From contig DXNX01000007.1 of NCBI GenBank assembly GCA_019413245.1, positions 1 through 31,565 of the forward strand: a stretch of 31,565 nucleotides of DNA, read 5' to 3'. This document shows positions 1 through 8,435 of the stretch, piece by piece (the stretch's first letter is position 1; each line of letters starts with the position of its first letter). A program made the position numbers and the translations under genes. The stretch comes from Oscillospiraceae bacterium (GTDB taxonomy: Bacteria; Bacillota; Clostridia; Oscillospirales; Ruminococcaceae). The notes below the pieces were generated by a model. That model had not been told where the DNA came from. It searched no databases and saw nothing but the letters and a program-made list of their open reading frames with translations.

Positions 1-1052
1 AGTTTGAGCCTCTGCTGCTGCTGCCCATCGGCTTCGGCATGCTGATGACCAACCTCCCGCTGGACGGCCTGTTCCACATGGAGATTTTCCTGAACGAGAC
101 CAACCACATCAACTGGGAACTGCTGGGCAGTTCCGGCGGCATGGCCGACTACATATACCTGGGCGTCAAGCTGGGCATCTACCCGCCGCTGATCTTCCTG
201 GGCATCGGCACCATGACCGACTTTGAACCCCTGATCGCCCGTCCGTCCAGCCTGCTGCTGGGCGCTGCGGCCCAGCTGGGCATCTTCTTCACCTACATCG
301 GCGCCAAGCTGCTGGGCTTCACCGGCCCCGAAGCTGCCTCCATCGGTATCATCGGCGGCGCCGACGGCCCCACCGCCATCTTCACCACCACCAAGCTGGC
401 GCCCCATCTGCTGGGCTCCATTGCCGTGGCGGCCTACTGTTACATGGCTCTGGTCCCGGTCATTCAGCCGCCCATCATGCGCGCGCTGACCACCGAGAAG
501 GAACGCCAGATCATCATGGAACCCCCGCGTCGGGTCTCCAAGACCGAAAAGATCATCTTCCCCATCATGGTCACCATCATCGTCAGCCTGACCCTGCCTG
601 ACGCGGCCATCCTGGTAGGCTGCCTGATGATGGGCAACCTGATGAAGGAATCCGGCGTGGTCGAGCGTATCACCAAGACCGCCGGCAACGAACTCATGAA
701 CATCATCACCATCTTCCTGGGCTTCAGCGTGGGCTGCACCACCAACGCTTCCACCTTCCTGAACGTCCAGACCGTGGAGATCATTGTTCTGGGCGTTATC
801 GCTTTCGGCGTCGGCACGGCCGGCGGCGTTCTGCTGGGCAAGATCATGTGCGCCGTCACCCACGGCAAGATCAACCCGCTGATCGGTTCTGCCGGTGTTT
901 CCGCCGTTCCCATGGCTGCCCGTGTTTCCCAGAAGGTCGGCCAGGAATACAACCCCCGCAACTACCTGCTCATGCACGCCATGGGCCCCAACGTGGCCGG
1001 CGTCATCGGCTCCGCTGTTGCGGCCGGCATCCTGATCAACATGTTCAGCTGA
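1..1052 (+). CDS. oadB: Na+-transporting decarboxylase beta subunit, 5'-truncated by the window
   Basis: Membrane beta subunit of the oxaloacetate/methylmalonyl-CoA/glutaconyl-CoA decarboxylase family, which couples decarboxylation of a biotin-bound carboxyl group to Na+ export. The frame is already open at base 3 and reads FEPLLLLPIGFGMLMTNLP, so the true start lies upstream; about 349 residues are visible of a family length of roughly 370-430. The diagnostic GGADGPTAIFTTTKLAP loop, carrying the conserved Asp used in Na+ translocation, is present, with hydrophobic segments throughout. The C-terminus is complete and is followed by a terminator, so this is probably the last gene of its operon. 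The substrate (oxaloacetate, methylmalonyl-CoA or glutaconyl-CoA) cannot be decided without the alpha subunit, so the symbol denotes the family only. Confidence 0.93.
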   Translation, partial: FEPLLLLPIGFGMLMTNLPLDGLFHMEIFLNETNHINWELLGSSGGMADYIYLGVKLGIYPPLIFLGIGTMTDFEPLIARPSSLLLGAAAQLGIFFTYIGAKLLGFTGPEAASIGIIGGADGPTAIFTTTKLAPHLLGSIAVAAYCYMALVPVIQPPIMRALTTEKERQIIMEPPRRVSKTEKIIFPIMVTIIVSLTLPDAAILVGCLMMGNLMKESGVVERITKTAGNELMNIITIFLGFSVGCTTNASTFLNVQTVEIIVLGVIAFGVGTAGGVLLGKIMCAVTHGKINPLIGSAGVSAVPMAARVSQKVGQEYNPRNYLLMHAMGPNVAGVIGSAVAAGILINMFS

Positions 1053-1075
1053 TGCTTTCCCCTGCATAAAAGTCA

Positions 1076-1113
1076 CCCCCTGCATGGCAAACGCTGTGCA
1101 GGGGGTTCTTTTG
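1076..1113 (+). terminator. Intrinsic terminator after the decarboxylase beta gene
   Basis: A perfect 9-bp stem CCCCCTGCA (1076-1084) / TGCAGGGGG (1097-1105) with a 12-nt loop is followed by TTCTTTTG. It closes the decarboxylase operon. Confidence 0.85.
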
Positions 1114-1134
1114 TGACTGGGTGTATGGTATAAT
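1106..1134 (+). promoter_or_regulatory. Probable promoter of the GT-C-like membrane protein gene
   Basis: A perfect -10 box TATAAT lies at 1129-1134. The -35 candidate TTCTTT (1106-1111, 17-bp spacer) is weak and overlaps the terminator tail. Initiation would fall near 1141, inside the first possible start codon (1138), which supports the downstream start at 1171. Confidence 0.55.
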
Positions 1135-1170
1135 GGCATGACTCTGGACCGGAAAGGAGAAAAGAGACAA

Positions 1171-2829
1171 ATGCCAAAACATGCATGGTTGTCAGAGTGT
1201 GTTTATCGAATCCTTTTGCTTTTGATTCTGGCTATGGGGGTGGCCTGCTTCGGGGCCATCGTGGTACTGTTGCTGTTTTACAGCCATGTCTGGTATCCCT
1301 TCAAGGCAGACTGTGCAGTCTCCAACGGAATTCTGCTGATTCCGGCGGGGTTCCTGTCGGCAGGGGCCGTTGTGTGGCTTCGCCGTCAGGGCTGGAAAGA
1401 CAAGTGCTTTGACAGGGCGGTAGCAATTTCCGTTCCGGTGCTGTTTGTGCTCCAGATTTTTTTGTTCTATCAGATTTTCTTTGAGAGCGGATGGGACGCA
1501 AACGTGGTGACCGGGGCTGCCCGGGCCGTTGTGGCCCGGGATACGGAATCCCTGCAGGCAGTTTCGGCGTGGTATTTCTCCCGCTATCCCAACAACCTGC
1601 TTCTGACCCTGATTATCAGTGTGCTGCTGCAAATCAACGGGGCGCTGGGCCTGTTTGCCGGGGACTATGAACTGATGTCGGTGGTGGTGGTAAACAGTGC
1701 CCTCTCCCTGGGCACCGCGGTGCTGGCGTACAGGACGCTGGTCCTGCTGGGCACCGGCAGGCGGGCCGCCTTCCTGGGGTATGGGTGGACGGTGCTGCTG
1801 TTGGCTTTCTCCCCCTGGAACGTGATCGTGTATTCCGATGCCATGGGGCTGCTGTTTCCCCTGGCGGTCCTGTATCTGGGCTTGCGTCGGGACATTCCGC
1901 CCCTTCTGCAATGGCCGCTGATCGCCGCCGTTGCGTATCTGGGGTATCAGATCAAACCCACAGTGTTCATTGTGCTGATTGCGCTGGTCGGTGTCCGTTT
2001 GCTGGAAGTACTGTACCGGCTGGGCCAGGGACACCGGATCGCATGGGCGGAGGTGCGGCGCCGGGGCGGGGCACTGCTCCTGGCTGTGGTCACTCTTGTG
2101 GTGATTCACGGGGCGCTGGACCGGGCATATCAGGCAGCCGGTCTGGTGATTGATGAAACCCAGCGGTACAGCATCTATCATTTTTTGATGATGGGACAGA
2201 ATGATGTGAGCAACGGCGGATATTACGAGCCGGATGTGGGGTTCTCCGCTTCTTTTCCGGAATACGAGGAACGGAAAGAGGCCGACATGGCGGTGGCGCT
2301 CCAGCGCATACAGGACCGCGGCCTGACCGGGCAGCTTGTCTTTACCGCCAGAAAGGTGCTCAGTGACTACAATGACGGTACCTTTGCCTGGTCCGTGGAA
2401 GGCAATTTTTACCGGGATATCAAGCCGGAGCCGTCGGCTGCGGCGGGGACGCTGCGGGATCTCTTTTACAGCACGGGCCGGTACTATCCGATGTATCAGA
2501 CGGCGGTTCAGGGACTGTGGTGGGGAACTCTTCTGCTGGTGCTGGTTTCTGCGGCGGCAGCTCTGTACGACCTGGCAAGAAGAAACCGATGCAGCCAGGC
2601 TTATCTGGTTTTGCTTGTCTCCCTCATCGGGGTCACCTTGTACGATGCCATCTTTGAGACCCGCGCCCGGTATCTGTATATTTATGTGCCGTTCTATATC
2701 CTGTGTGCTGTGCTGGCCCTGCAAAGGGTGGCCTGCGCGGGAAAGGAAAAACGCAAGACACAGGAGACCGGGCCAGAATGCAGGCTATTCCCACAGCTTT
2801 CCGCCAGAGAAAAACAGCCGGAAGAATGA
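1171..2829 (+). CDS. Polytopic membrane protein, GT-C/family 39-like putative glycosyltransferase
   Basis: 552-residue protein with about ten or more hydrophobic segments. After the first helices there is an extracytoplasmic stretch with WDANVVTGAARAVV and YFSRYPNNLLLTLI; this Trp-Asp plus Tyr-Pro-Asn-Asn arrangement is what I know from Firmicute GT-C (PMT/ArnT-type, family 39) transferases that use lipid-linked sugars. I chose ATG 1171 over ATG 1138 because GGAAAGGAGA sits about 10 bp before it and the TATAAT box would put the transcript start after 1138. It has its own promoter and terminator, so it is separate from the glycan operon downstream, though it may act in the same envelope process. 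A Wzy-like polymerase is the main alternative. The acceptor is unknown. Confidence 0.6.
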   Translation: MPKHAWLSECVYRILLLLILAMGVACFGAIVVLLLFYSHVWYPFKADCAVSNGILLIPAGFLSAGAVVWLRRQGWKDKCFDRAVAISVPVLFVLQIFLFYQIFFESGWDANVVTGAARAVVARDTESLQAVSAWYFSRYPNNLLLTLIISVLLQINGALGLFAGDYELMSVVVVNSALSLGTAVLAYRTLVLLGTGRRAAFLGYGWTVLLLAFSPWNVIVYSDAMGLLFPLAVLYLGLRRDIPPLLQWPLIAAVAYLGYQIKPTVFIVLIALVGVRLLEVLYRLGQGHRIAWAEVRRRGGALLLAVVTLVVIHGALDRAYQAAGLVIDETQRYSIYHFLMMGQNDVSNGGYYEPDVGFSASFPEYEERKEADMAVALQRIQDRGLTGQLVFTARKVLSDYNDGTFAWSVEGNFYRDIKPEPSAAAGTLRDLFYSTGRYYPMYQTAVQGLWWGTLLLVLVSAAAALYDLARRNRCSQAYLVLLVSLIGVTLYDAIFETRARYLYIYVPFYILCAVLALQRVACAGKEKRKTQETGPECRLFPQLSAREKQPEE

Positions 2830-2857
2830 CCCGCACGGCGGAAAACACCCATAAAGC

Positions 2858-2891
2858 AAAAGGACAGGAACTTGATTTCCTGTCCTTTTTT
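2858..2891 (+). terminator. Intrinsic terminator after the GT-C-like gene
   Basis: The inverted repeat AAAAGGACAGGAA (2858-2870) / TTCCTGTCCTTTTTT (2877-2891) has a 6-nt loop and a T-run. From here to 3043 I see no gene. Confidence 0.88.
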
Positions 2892-3020
2892 ATCTGAGTC
2901 AGATTTGGTTCCGTGAACTGCCCATTTCCTGCGCTTTGGGACGGCTTTCCATGTCGAAGGTGCTGTAACCCTCGGCCCGTTCGTTCCGTCAGGTTCAAGG
3001 TGTAAAATCCGCCCTTTCTC

Positions 3021-3049
3021 TTTCCTTTTACAGCCATACGGGGTATAAT
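3021..3049 (+). promoter_or_regulatory. Promoter of the surface-glycan operon
   Basis: Perfect TATAAT at 3044-3049 with a weak -35 candidate TTTCCT (3021-3026) at 17 bp. It is the only good promoter seen ahead of the nine-gene run; later genes are joined by overlaps or short gaps. Confidence 0.6.
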
Positions 3050-3088
3050 AGATAAAATGCCGAAATATACGGGTTGGAGGGGTTGACG

Positions 3089-4294
3089 GTGGAAAAAACA
3101 AGATACAACATCCTGCTGGTCCACTGCCATTACCGCCTGGCCGGGGGCGAAGATGCCGTATTTGCGGACGAGCGGGCCCTGCTGGAACGCCACGGCCACA
3201 AGGTCGTTACCTATGAGCGCACCAACGAGGGCGGCACCCTCTCCATGGGCCTGGAAGCGGTCTTCAGCTGGAAGACCTGGCGGGAGGTGCGGGAACTCAT
3301 CCGCAAGGAGCACATCGACCTGGTCCATGTGCACAACACCCTGCTCACCGTCAGTCCGTCGGTGTTCTGGGCCGCCCGGTCCATGGGCGTGCCGGTGGTG
3401 CAGACCCTGCACAATTTCCGCCTGTTCTGCCCCAACGGCGTGCTGCTGCGGGAGGGAAAAGTCTGTGAGGACTGCCCCCGCCGCAAAGGTGGACTGTGGC
3501 AGGCGGTGCAGCACCGCTGCTACCGGGACAGCCTGGCCCAGAGCGCTGTCGGTGCCTTTGTGTATGCCTTTCACCGGCTGCTGGGCACCTACCGTTGGGT
3601 GAATCTCATCGCCCTCACCGACTTTGACCGGGAAAAGTTCCTGGAATTCAACGCCCGGCACCGGGTGTTTGACCCGATGCGCCTGTTTGTGCGGCCCAAT
3701 ACCGCTGTGCCGGACGGCCCTCTGCCGCCGCTGCTGCCCTGGTTCCAACGGAAAAATCAGGTGGTCTTTGCGGGCCGGCTGGAAGAGCTGAAAGGCCTGC
3801 GCACCGCCGTGGAAGCCTGGAAACGACTGGCCGATGACCCCGCCGCCCCCGAACTGCTTCTGGTGGGAGATGGCCCGCTGGAAAGCTGGGTCAAAGAGCA
3901 GGCCGTGCCCCGGGTGCGGCTGCTGGGCCGCCTGCCCAGAGAGGAACTGCACACCCTGTTCGGGCAGAGCCGGGCCGTTCTGGCGCCCAGCCTGTGTTAT
4001 GAGAGTTTTGCGCTGGTTCCGGCAGAAGCCCACGTCATGGGCACGCCGGTGCTGGCCAGTGACCTGGGCAACGTGGGGGCTATGGTCCGCCCCGGTGTGG
4101 ACGGGCTGCGGTTTGCCCCCGGGGACCCCGACGCCCTGGCCGAAGCAGTCCGGGCGTTGCCTGCCCTGGGGGAGAAGGCAGACCCCGCCGCCATCCGGGC
4201 CGCCGCCCTGGCTGCCTTTGCGCCGGAGGAAAACTACCGCCGACTGATGGAAATTTACCGCGCCGTCCTGCATGGGACGCCCGCGCCGCAATAA
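3089..4294 (+). CDS. GT4-type glycosyltransferase, first gene of glycan operon
   Basis: 401-residue cytoplasmic GT-B retaining glycosyltransferase. The N-terminal acceptor domain has the GGED loop after the first strand (HCHYRLAGGEDAVF), then HNFRLFCPNG and a Cys-rich stretch (CEDCPRRKGG) typical of this GT4 subgroup. The C-terminal nucleotide-sugar domain has the EX7E motif in YESFALVPAEAHVMGTPV. GTG 3089 is preferred because GGAGGGG (3076-3082) lies 6 bp upstream; in-frame TTG 3074 and 3083 overlap or abut that site. Sugar and acceptor are not predictable. It begins the operon and may add an early sugar to the lipid carrier. Confidence 0.88.
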   Translation: MEKTRYNILLVHCHYRLAGGEDAVFADERALLERHGHKVVTYERTNEGGTLSMGLEAVFSWKTWREVRELIRKEHIDLVHVHNTLLTVSPSVFWAARSMGVPVVQTLHNFRLFCPNGVLLREGKVCEDCPRRKGGLWQAVQHRCYRDSLAQSAVGAFVYAFHRLLGTYRWVNLIALTDFDREKFLEFNARHRVFDPMRLFVRPNTAVPDGPLPPLLPWFQRKNQVVFAGRLEELKGLRTAVEAWKRLADDPAAPELLLVGDGPLESWVKEQAVPRVRLLGRLPREELHTLFGQSRAVLAPSLCYESFALVPAEAHVMGTPVLASDLGNVGAMVRPGVDGLRFAPGDPDALAEAVRALPALGEKADPAAIRAAALAAFAPEENYRRLMEIYRAVLHGTPAPQ

Positions 4295-4307
4295 GGAGAA
4301 GACCTGC

Positions 4308-5279
4308 ATGAACCAACTGTATCGCGCCCTGCATATGCCCCCGGCGCGCCTGGTCAAGAAACTGGCCGGATGGAAAGAAATCTACACCATTGCGGTGCGG
4401 CCGGTCCCCACCGCCCCCGGCTGTGACCCGCTGCCCGCCCTGGGAGAGGGGGACTACACCCAGCTGCCCACCGAACCGGGTACCTGGTACGCCGACCCGC
4501 TGCTGTTCGCCCACGAGGGCGGCCGCTGGCTGTTCTGTGAAGCCTTTGATATGGCCGCCGAAAAGGGCGCCATCGCGGTCATCGACCTCACCGACCCGAA
4601 AAAGCCCGGCACCCCTCAGGTGGTGCTGAAAGAGGACTATCACCTGTCTTTTCCCACCGTGTTTGAATGGAACGGGGCGGTGTGGATGATTCCCGAAACC
4701 GGCACCAACCACAGCCTGAACCTCTACCGCTGCAAACACTTCCCCGATGCGTGGGAACTGGTGCGGGCCTTTCCCACCGGGGACCAGGAGCTGGCTGATA
4801 CCATCCTGCTAGATGTCCAGCCCGAAGCACTGACCCTGCTGTGCAGCCAGGTCAAGGCAGACAACGGCCTGTACACCCGCTACCGCCGGTATACCCTGCG
4901 GGCGGACGAGCAGGCCGAGGGCGGCTTCGCCCTCACCGAGGACGAGACCTTCGGTCTGGAAAACCGCAACTACGACCTGGGCGCCCGCAACGCCGGGCCG
5001 GTTTTCACCTGGGCCGGGCAGAGCGTGCGTCCCGCCCAGGTCAGCACCAAGGTGGACTACGGGGTGTATCTGCAGTTCTGGAACCGACGGGACGGCAAGG
5101 AACGCCCCCTGTGCGCCGCTATGCCCGCCAATGTGCGCATTGAAGGGCTGGACCCGGATTCGGTCATCGGGATTCATACCTATTGCCGGGACGATGCCAT
5201 TGAGGTCATCGACGCCCGGTATCTGGCCAAGGTTGAGCCTGTACCCAACCGCAAACAGGAGGACTCCAAGTCATGCTGA
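4308..5279 (+). CDS. GINT1_N-like beta-propeller protein (polysaccharide-associated)
   Basis: 323-residue protein with repeated W/F-aromatic blades: WYADPLLFAHEGGRWLFCEAF, then VIDL, YHLSFPTVFEWNGAVWMIPETG, LNLYRCKHFPDAW. This pattern matches the glucosamine inositolphosphorylceramide transferase 1 N-terminal-like domain, a five-bladed propeller common in bacterial polysaccharide loci, usually as a stand-alone protein of unproven activity. ATG 4308 was chosen because AAGGAGAA precedes it by about 8 bp. It overlaps the next gene by 7 bp, so the two are probably translationally coupled. No plant-like transferase domain follows, so whether it is a catalyst or a glycan-binding accessory is open. 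Confidence 0.65.
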   Translation: MNQLYRALHMPPARLVKKLAGWKEIYTIAVRPVPTAPGCDPLPALGEGDYTQLPTEPGTWYADPLLFAHEGGRWLFCEAFDMAAEKGAIAVIDLTDPKKPGTPQVVLKEDYHLSFPTVFEWNGAVWMIPETGTNHSLNLYRCKHFPDAWELVRAFPTGDQELADTILLDVQPEALTLLCSQVKADNGLYTRYRRYTLRADEQAEGGFALTEDETFGLENRNYDLGARNAGPVFTWAGQSVRPAQVSTKVDYGVYLQFWNRRDGKERPLCAAMPANVRIEGLDPDSVIGIHTYCRDDAIEVIDARYLAKVEPVPNRKQEDSKSC

Positions 5280-6403
5280 CCATCGCCATTCCCCAGCTGT
5301 ATTGCGGGGCTTCGGGTAAAAAAGGAGCGTATAACCGTCAGGAAGTGGGTCTGGCCCGGGCCCTGGCGGCCCAGGGCTGCCGCGCCGTGGTGCTCTACCC
5401 GGCTGTGGGCGCCGATGCCATCGAGACCGAGGAACCGGCCCCCGGCGTGAAAGTGCTGTACGTCCCCGCCAAGGCCTGGCGGGTGCGCGCTTTTTACTCC
5501 ACCTGGCAGCCCCTGCTGGATGAGCAGGTGGACGCCGTCCATGTGATGGGGGATAACTCCCTGGGCGTGCCGGGGCTGTACCGTTTCTGCAAGGAACACG
5601 GCATCTTCTTTTACAGCCAGCTGGGCGCGGTGCGTTCCGACGCCCACAACCCGGCGGTGCGGGCGGTGATGGACCTGCTCTGCCGCCGCAACCTGGCCAT
5701 CTACCGCAAGACCCCCACTTACGCCAAGACCCTGGCGGTGCAGAACACTCTGGAAGCGTGCGGCGTGCCCTGCGCCGGGGTGCTGCCCGTGGGCCTGGAT
5801 ACCGCCATCATCCCCGAAGTGCGGGGCACCAAGCCGGAGCTGCGGGCAAAACTGGGTCTGGACCCGGACGCCCAGCTCCTGCTGTTTGTGGGCCGTCTGG
5901 ATACCTACAAGCGCCCCATGGACCTGGTGCCGCTGCTGGCTGCCCTGCCGGAAAACTGGCAGGCGGTGGTCATCGGCAACGGCGCCCTGGCCGGGGAATT
6001 GCGGGGTGAGATGCAGGCCGCCGGGCTGGACCATCGCTGGGTGCACATTCCCAGCGTGCCCAACACCGAAGTACATGCCTATTACCACGCCTGCGACGTG
6101 TTTGTGAACTTCAACGACCACGAAATTTTCGGTATGAGCCTGCTGGAAGCCATGTACGCAGGCTGTGTGCCGGTGGCCCGCCATGCCCCCGGCCCCGACC
6201 AGATCATTGAGGATGGGGTCAGCGGGTTGTTGCTGGACGGCGACGCCGAAGTCTTTGCCGCCGGGGTGCAGGCGGCCGCCTGCAATGCCGCCATGGGAAA
6301 AGCTGCCCGGCGGCGCATCCGGGAACACTTTTTGTGGGACAACAGCGCCCGCACCGTGCTGACCATGCTGCAGCAGGAAGGAGTATACCGGGATGGACAA
6401 TGA
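5273..6403 (+). CDS. GT4-type glycosyltransferase
   Basis: 376-residue GT-B enzyme. The N-terminus has a glycine-rich acceptor loop (GASGKKGAYNRQEVGLARAL). The donor domain starts near LLLFVGRLDTYKRPMDLVPLL and carries EX7E in HEIFGMSLLEAMYAGCVPVARH. AGGAGGA lies about 9 bp upstream. Its start overlaps the preceding stop (ATGCTGA) and its end overlaps the next gene by 11 bp, so it is embedded in a coupled operon. Retaining glycosyl transfer from an NDP-sugar to a growing lipid-linked oligosaccharide is expected; the sugar is unknown. Confidence 0.87.
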   Translation: MLTIAIPQLYCGASGKKGAYNRQEVGLARALAAQGCRAVVLYPAVGADAIETEEPAPGVKVLYVPAKAWRVRAFYSTWQPLLDEQVDAVHVMGDNSLGVPGLYRFCKEHGIFFYSQLGAVRSDAHNPAVRAVMDLLCRRNLAIYRKTPTYAKTLAVQNTLEACGVPCAGVLPVGLDTAIIPEVRGTKPELRAKLGLDPDAQLLLFVGRLDTYKRPMDLVPLLAALPENWQAVVIGNGALAGELRGEMQAAGLDHRWVHIPSVPNTEVHAYYHACDVFVNFNDHEIFGMSLLEAMYAGCVPVARHAPGPDQIIEDGVSGLLLDGDAEVFAAGVQAAACNAAMGKAARRRIREHFLWDNSARTVLTMLQQEGVYRDGQ

Positions 6404-7301
6404 CGGCAAGCTGCTGGAACTGGCCCGCAACCTGGTCAAGTCCGCCCGTTTCGGCTGGAAATACCGGGGCGTGACCGTGCTGCCCGCCGCCGAAGGCAAT
6501 CGCCTGGCAGGGGAGGCCCTGTGCCGGGGTGAACCCTTCTGTTTCGGCCGCTGCGGCGCCACCGAGATGCGCACCGTGGCCGAATACCTGCAAAACGGCG
6601 GGCGGAACTTCTCCGACCGTATCCGGCGGGAGATCCGGGACCTGTCCGGGGTCTTTCCCACCGACGACGACACCCTGCGCCGCTTCTGCGAGCTATATAC
6701 CGACTGCGCCCATCAGGCCGACATGCTGGCTTTGTGGGACGTGGGGGCGGAGCAGGAGGTCATCCGGGGCTGCACCCATACGGCTTTCACCCAGCTGCGG
6801 GCCCTGGAACCCTACTATCACGAAAATCCCTGGAGCGCCGCCCTGACCGGCAAAAAAGTCCTGGTGGTGCATCCGTTCAAACAGAGTATCCTCAGCCAGT
6901 ACCAAAAGCGGGAACAGCTCTTCCCCGGTACCGACATTCTGCCCGAATTCGCCGCTTTGACGGTGGTGCAGGCGGTGCAGGGCCTGGCCGGACAGGACAC
7001 CGGGTACGATTCCTGGTTCGATGCCCTGGCCGCTATGGAAGCCGAGATGGACGCCGCCGACTATGAGGTGGCCATCATCGGGGCGGGGGCGTACAGCCTG
7101 CCCCTGGCCGCCCACGCCAGGGAAACCGGCCATATGGCCGTGCAGATGAGCGGGGCCACCCAGCTGCTGTTCGGCATCAAGGGCCGCCGGTGGGATGACC
7201 ACCCGGTCATCGGCAAGCTGTACAACGATGCCTGGGTGCGGCCCCTGCCCGAAGAACAGCCCGCCGCCAAGGAAAAGGTGGAGGGCGGCAGTTACTGGTA
7301 A
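6393..7301 (+). CDS. GT-D-fold-like putative glycosyltransferase (DUF1792-like)
   Basis: 302-residue soluble protein. Two regions suggest a GT-D fold: an N-terminal FGRCGATEM segment, comparable to the RFGDGE signature of DUF1792 transferases, and a C-terminal DYEVAIIGAGAYSLPLAAHA followed by MSGATQLLFGIKGRRW, which resembles the family's nucleotide-sugar site. The central part contains VVHPFKQSILSQYQKREQLF. AGGAAGGA precedes ATG 6393. Proteins of this kind are usually annotated as hypothetical. Its position among glycosyltransferases supports a transferase role, but the assignment rests on remembered motifs and no donor can be named. Confidence 0.55.
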   Translation: MDNDGKLLELARNLVKSARFGWKYRGVTVLPAAEGNRLAGEALCRGEPFCFGRCGATEMRTVAEYLQNGGRNFSDRIRREIRDLSGVFPTDDDTLRRFCELYTDCAHQADMLALWDVGAEQEVIRGCTHTAFTQLRALEPYYHENPWSAALTGKKVLVVHPFKQSILSQYQKREQLFPGTDILPEFAALTVVQAVQGLAGQDTGYDSWFDALAAMEAEMDAADYEVAIIGAGAYSLPLAAHARETGHMAVQMSGATQLLFGIKGRRWDDHPVIGKLYNDAWVRPLPEEQPAAKEKVEGGSYW

Positions 7302-7322
7302 TACATCCCAAAGGAGAGGTTT

Positions 7323-8435
7323 ATGCGCATCCTGATGATCGGCAACAATCTGGGCATCCAGAGCGGTGTGCAGCGGTATATTCAGAACCTGCTGCTCCAC
7401 ATGGATACCCGGACCTATCAGGTGGACCTGCTGGCCGGACCCTGCCCGCCCAACCAGCAGAGCACCGGCCCGGCCCTGAAAGCCCACGGCGTGCGGTGGT
7501 ATTCCATCCCGGACGATGATAAAAAGCGTCTGCCCGCCCTGGCCAAGTTCCTGCGCACCCACAAGGGGTATGACATCGTGCATCTGCACACGGCCAGCAA
7601 GGTCAACGCTCTGGCCTGCGTGCTCATCCGGCTGTTCTGCCCGGGGGCCAAGCTCATCGTCCACAGCCACATCGTCTACCCGCCCATGACCCTGGTCTGG
7701 CGGATGGCCCACGGGCTGTACCAGTGTACCGCCCACTGGTTCCTGGGCTGCGGCGTGGCGGCGGGACGGTTCGTTTTCGGGGACCATATCGACCGGAAAA
7801 ACAACTTCTCGGTGGCCTGTAACGCCGTGGACCACAGCCGCTTTTATCCCGATGAGGACGCCCGCAAGAGGGTGCGCGCGGAGTATCACATCCCCGAAAA
7901 CGCCCGCCTGTGCGGGTTTGTGGGGCGGTACAACCACCAGAAAAACCTGCTGTTCCTGCTGGACATCTTTGCCACCATGGCCAAGTCGGACGACCGCTGG
8001 CGGCTGATGATGGTGGGCGGGGGAGAGGAGCAGGAGGCCATCGACGAAAAGATCGCCCGCCTGGGGCTCAACGGCAAGGTCACCCAGACCGGCGTGCAGG
8101 AGGATATTCCCGCCTTCATGAACGCCTTTGACCTGTTCCTGCTGCCCAGCAACTTTGAGGGCAGTCCCATCACCCTGGTGGAAGCCCAGGGCTGCGGCAC
8201 GCCCTGCCTGGCCTCCACCAATGTGCCCGATGACGGCGCCGTCACCGACCTGGTGCACTTTCTGCCGCTGGATGCGCCGCTGGAACAGTGGGCAGCTGCC
8301 GCGGACAAAGCCGCCGTGGGCGGCCCCCACGCCGACCACTGGGCCGCGCTGGAAGCCGCCGGATATGAGCAGCAGGAAGCCGCCCTGCGCATGCAGGCGC
8401 TGTATGAACTGCTGGCGGGGGTGGGGAGCAAATGA
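7323..8435 (+). CDS. GT4-type glycosyltransferase
   Basis: 370-residue GT-B enzyme with the N-terminal IGNNLGIQSGVQRYIQNLLLHM loop typical of GT4 capsule enzymes, then YDIVHLHTASKVNAL. The donor domain has LCGFVGRYNHQKNLLFLLDIF, a VGGG loop, and EX7E in NFEGSPITLVEAQGCGTPCL. AAAGGAGAGG precedes ATG 7323. The stop overlaps the start of the fucosyltransferase gene by 4 bp (ATGA), so the two are likely translated together. It may make the galactose-ended acceptor that the fucosyltransferase needs; that is inference from order only. Confidence 0.88.
   Translation: MRILMIGNNLGIQSGVQRYIQNLLLHMDTRTYQVDLLAGPCPPNQQSTGPALKAHGVRWYSIPDDDKKRLPALAKFLRTHKGYDIVHLHTASKVNALACVLIRLFCPGAKLIVHSHIVYPPMTLVWRMAHGLYQCTAHWFLGCGVAAGRFVFGDHIDRKNNFSVACNAVDHSRFYPDEDARKRVRAEYHIPENARLCGFVGRYNHQKNLLFLLDIFATMAKSDDRWRLMMVGGGEEQEAIDEKIARLGLNGKVTQTGVQEDIPAFMNAFDLFLLPSNFEGSPITLVEAQGCGTPCLASTNVPDDGAVTDLVHFLPLDAPLEQWAAAADKAAVGGPHADHWAALEAAGYEQQEAALRMQALYELLAGVGSK

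Noticed and set aside
2633..4357. 574-codon minus-strand open frame
   Set aside because: It crosses a terminator, a promoter and the first GT4 gene and has no recognisable domain; antisense shadow.
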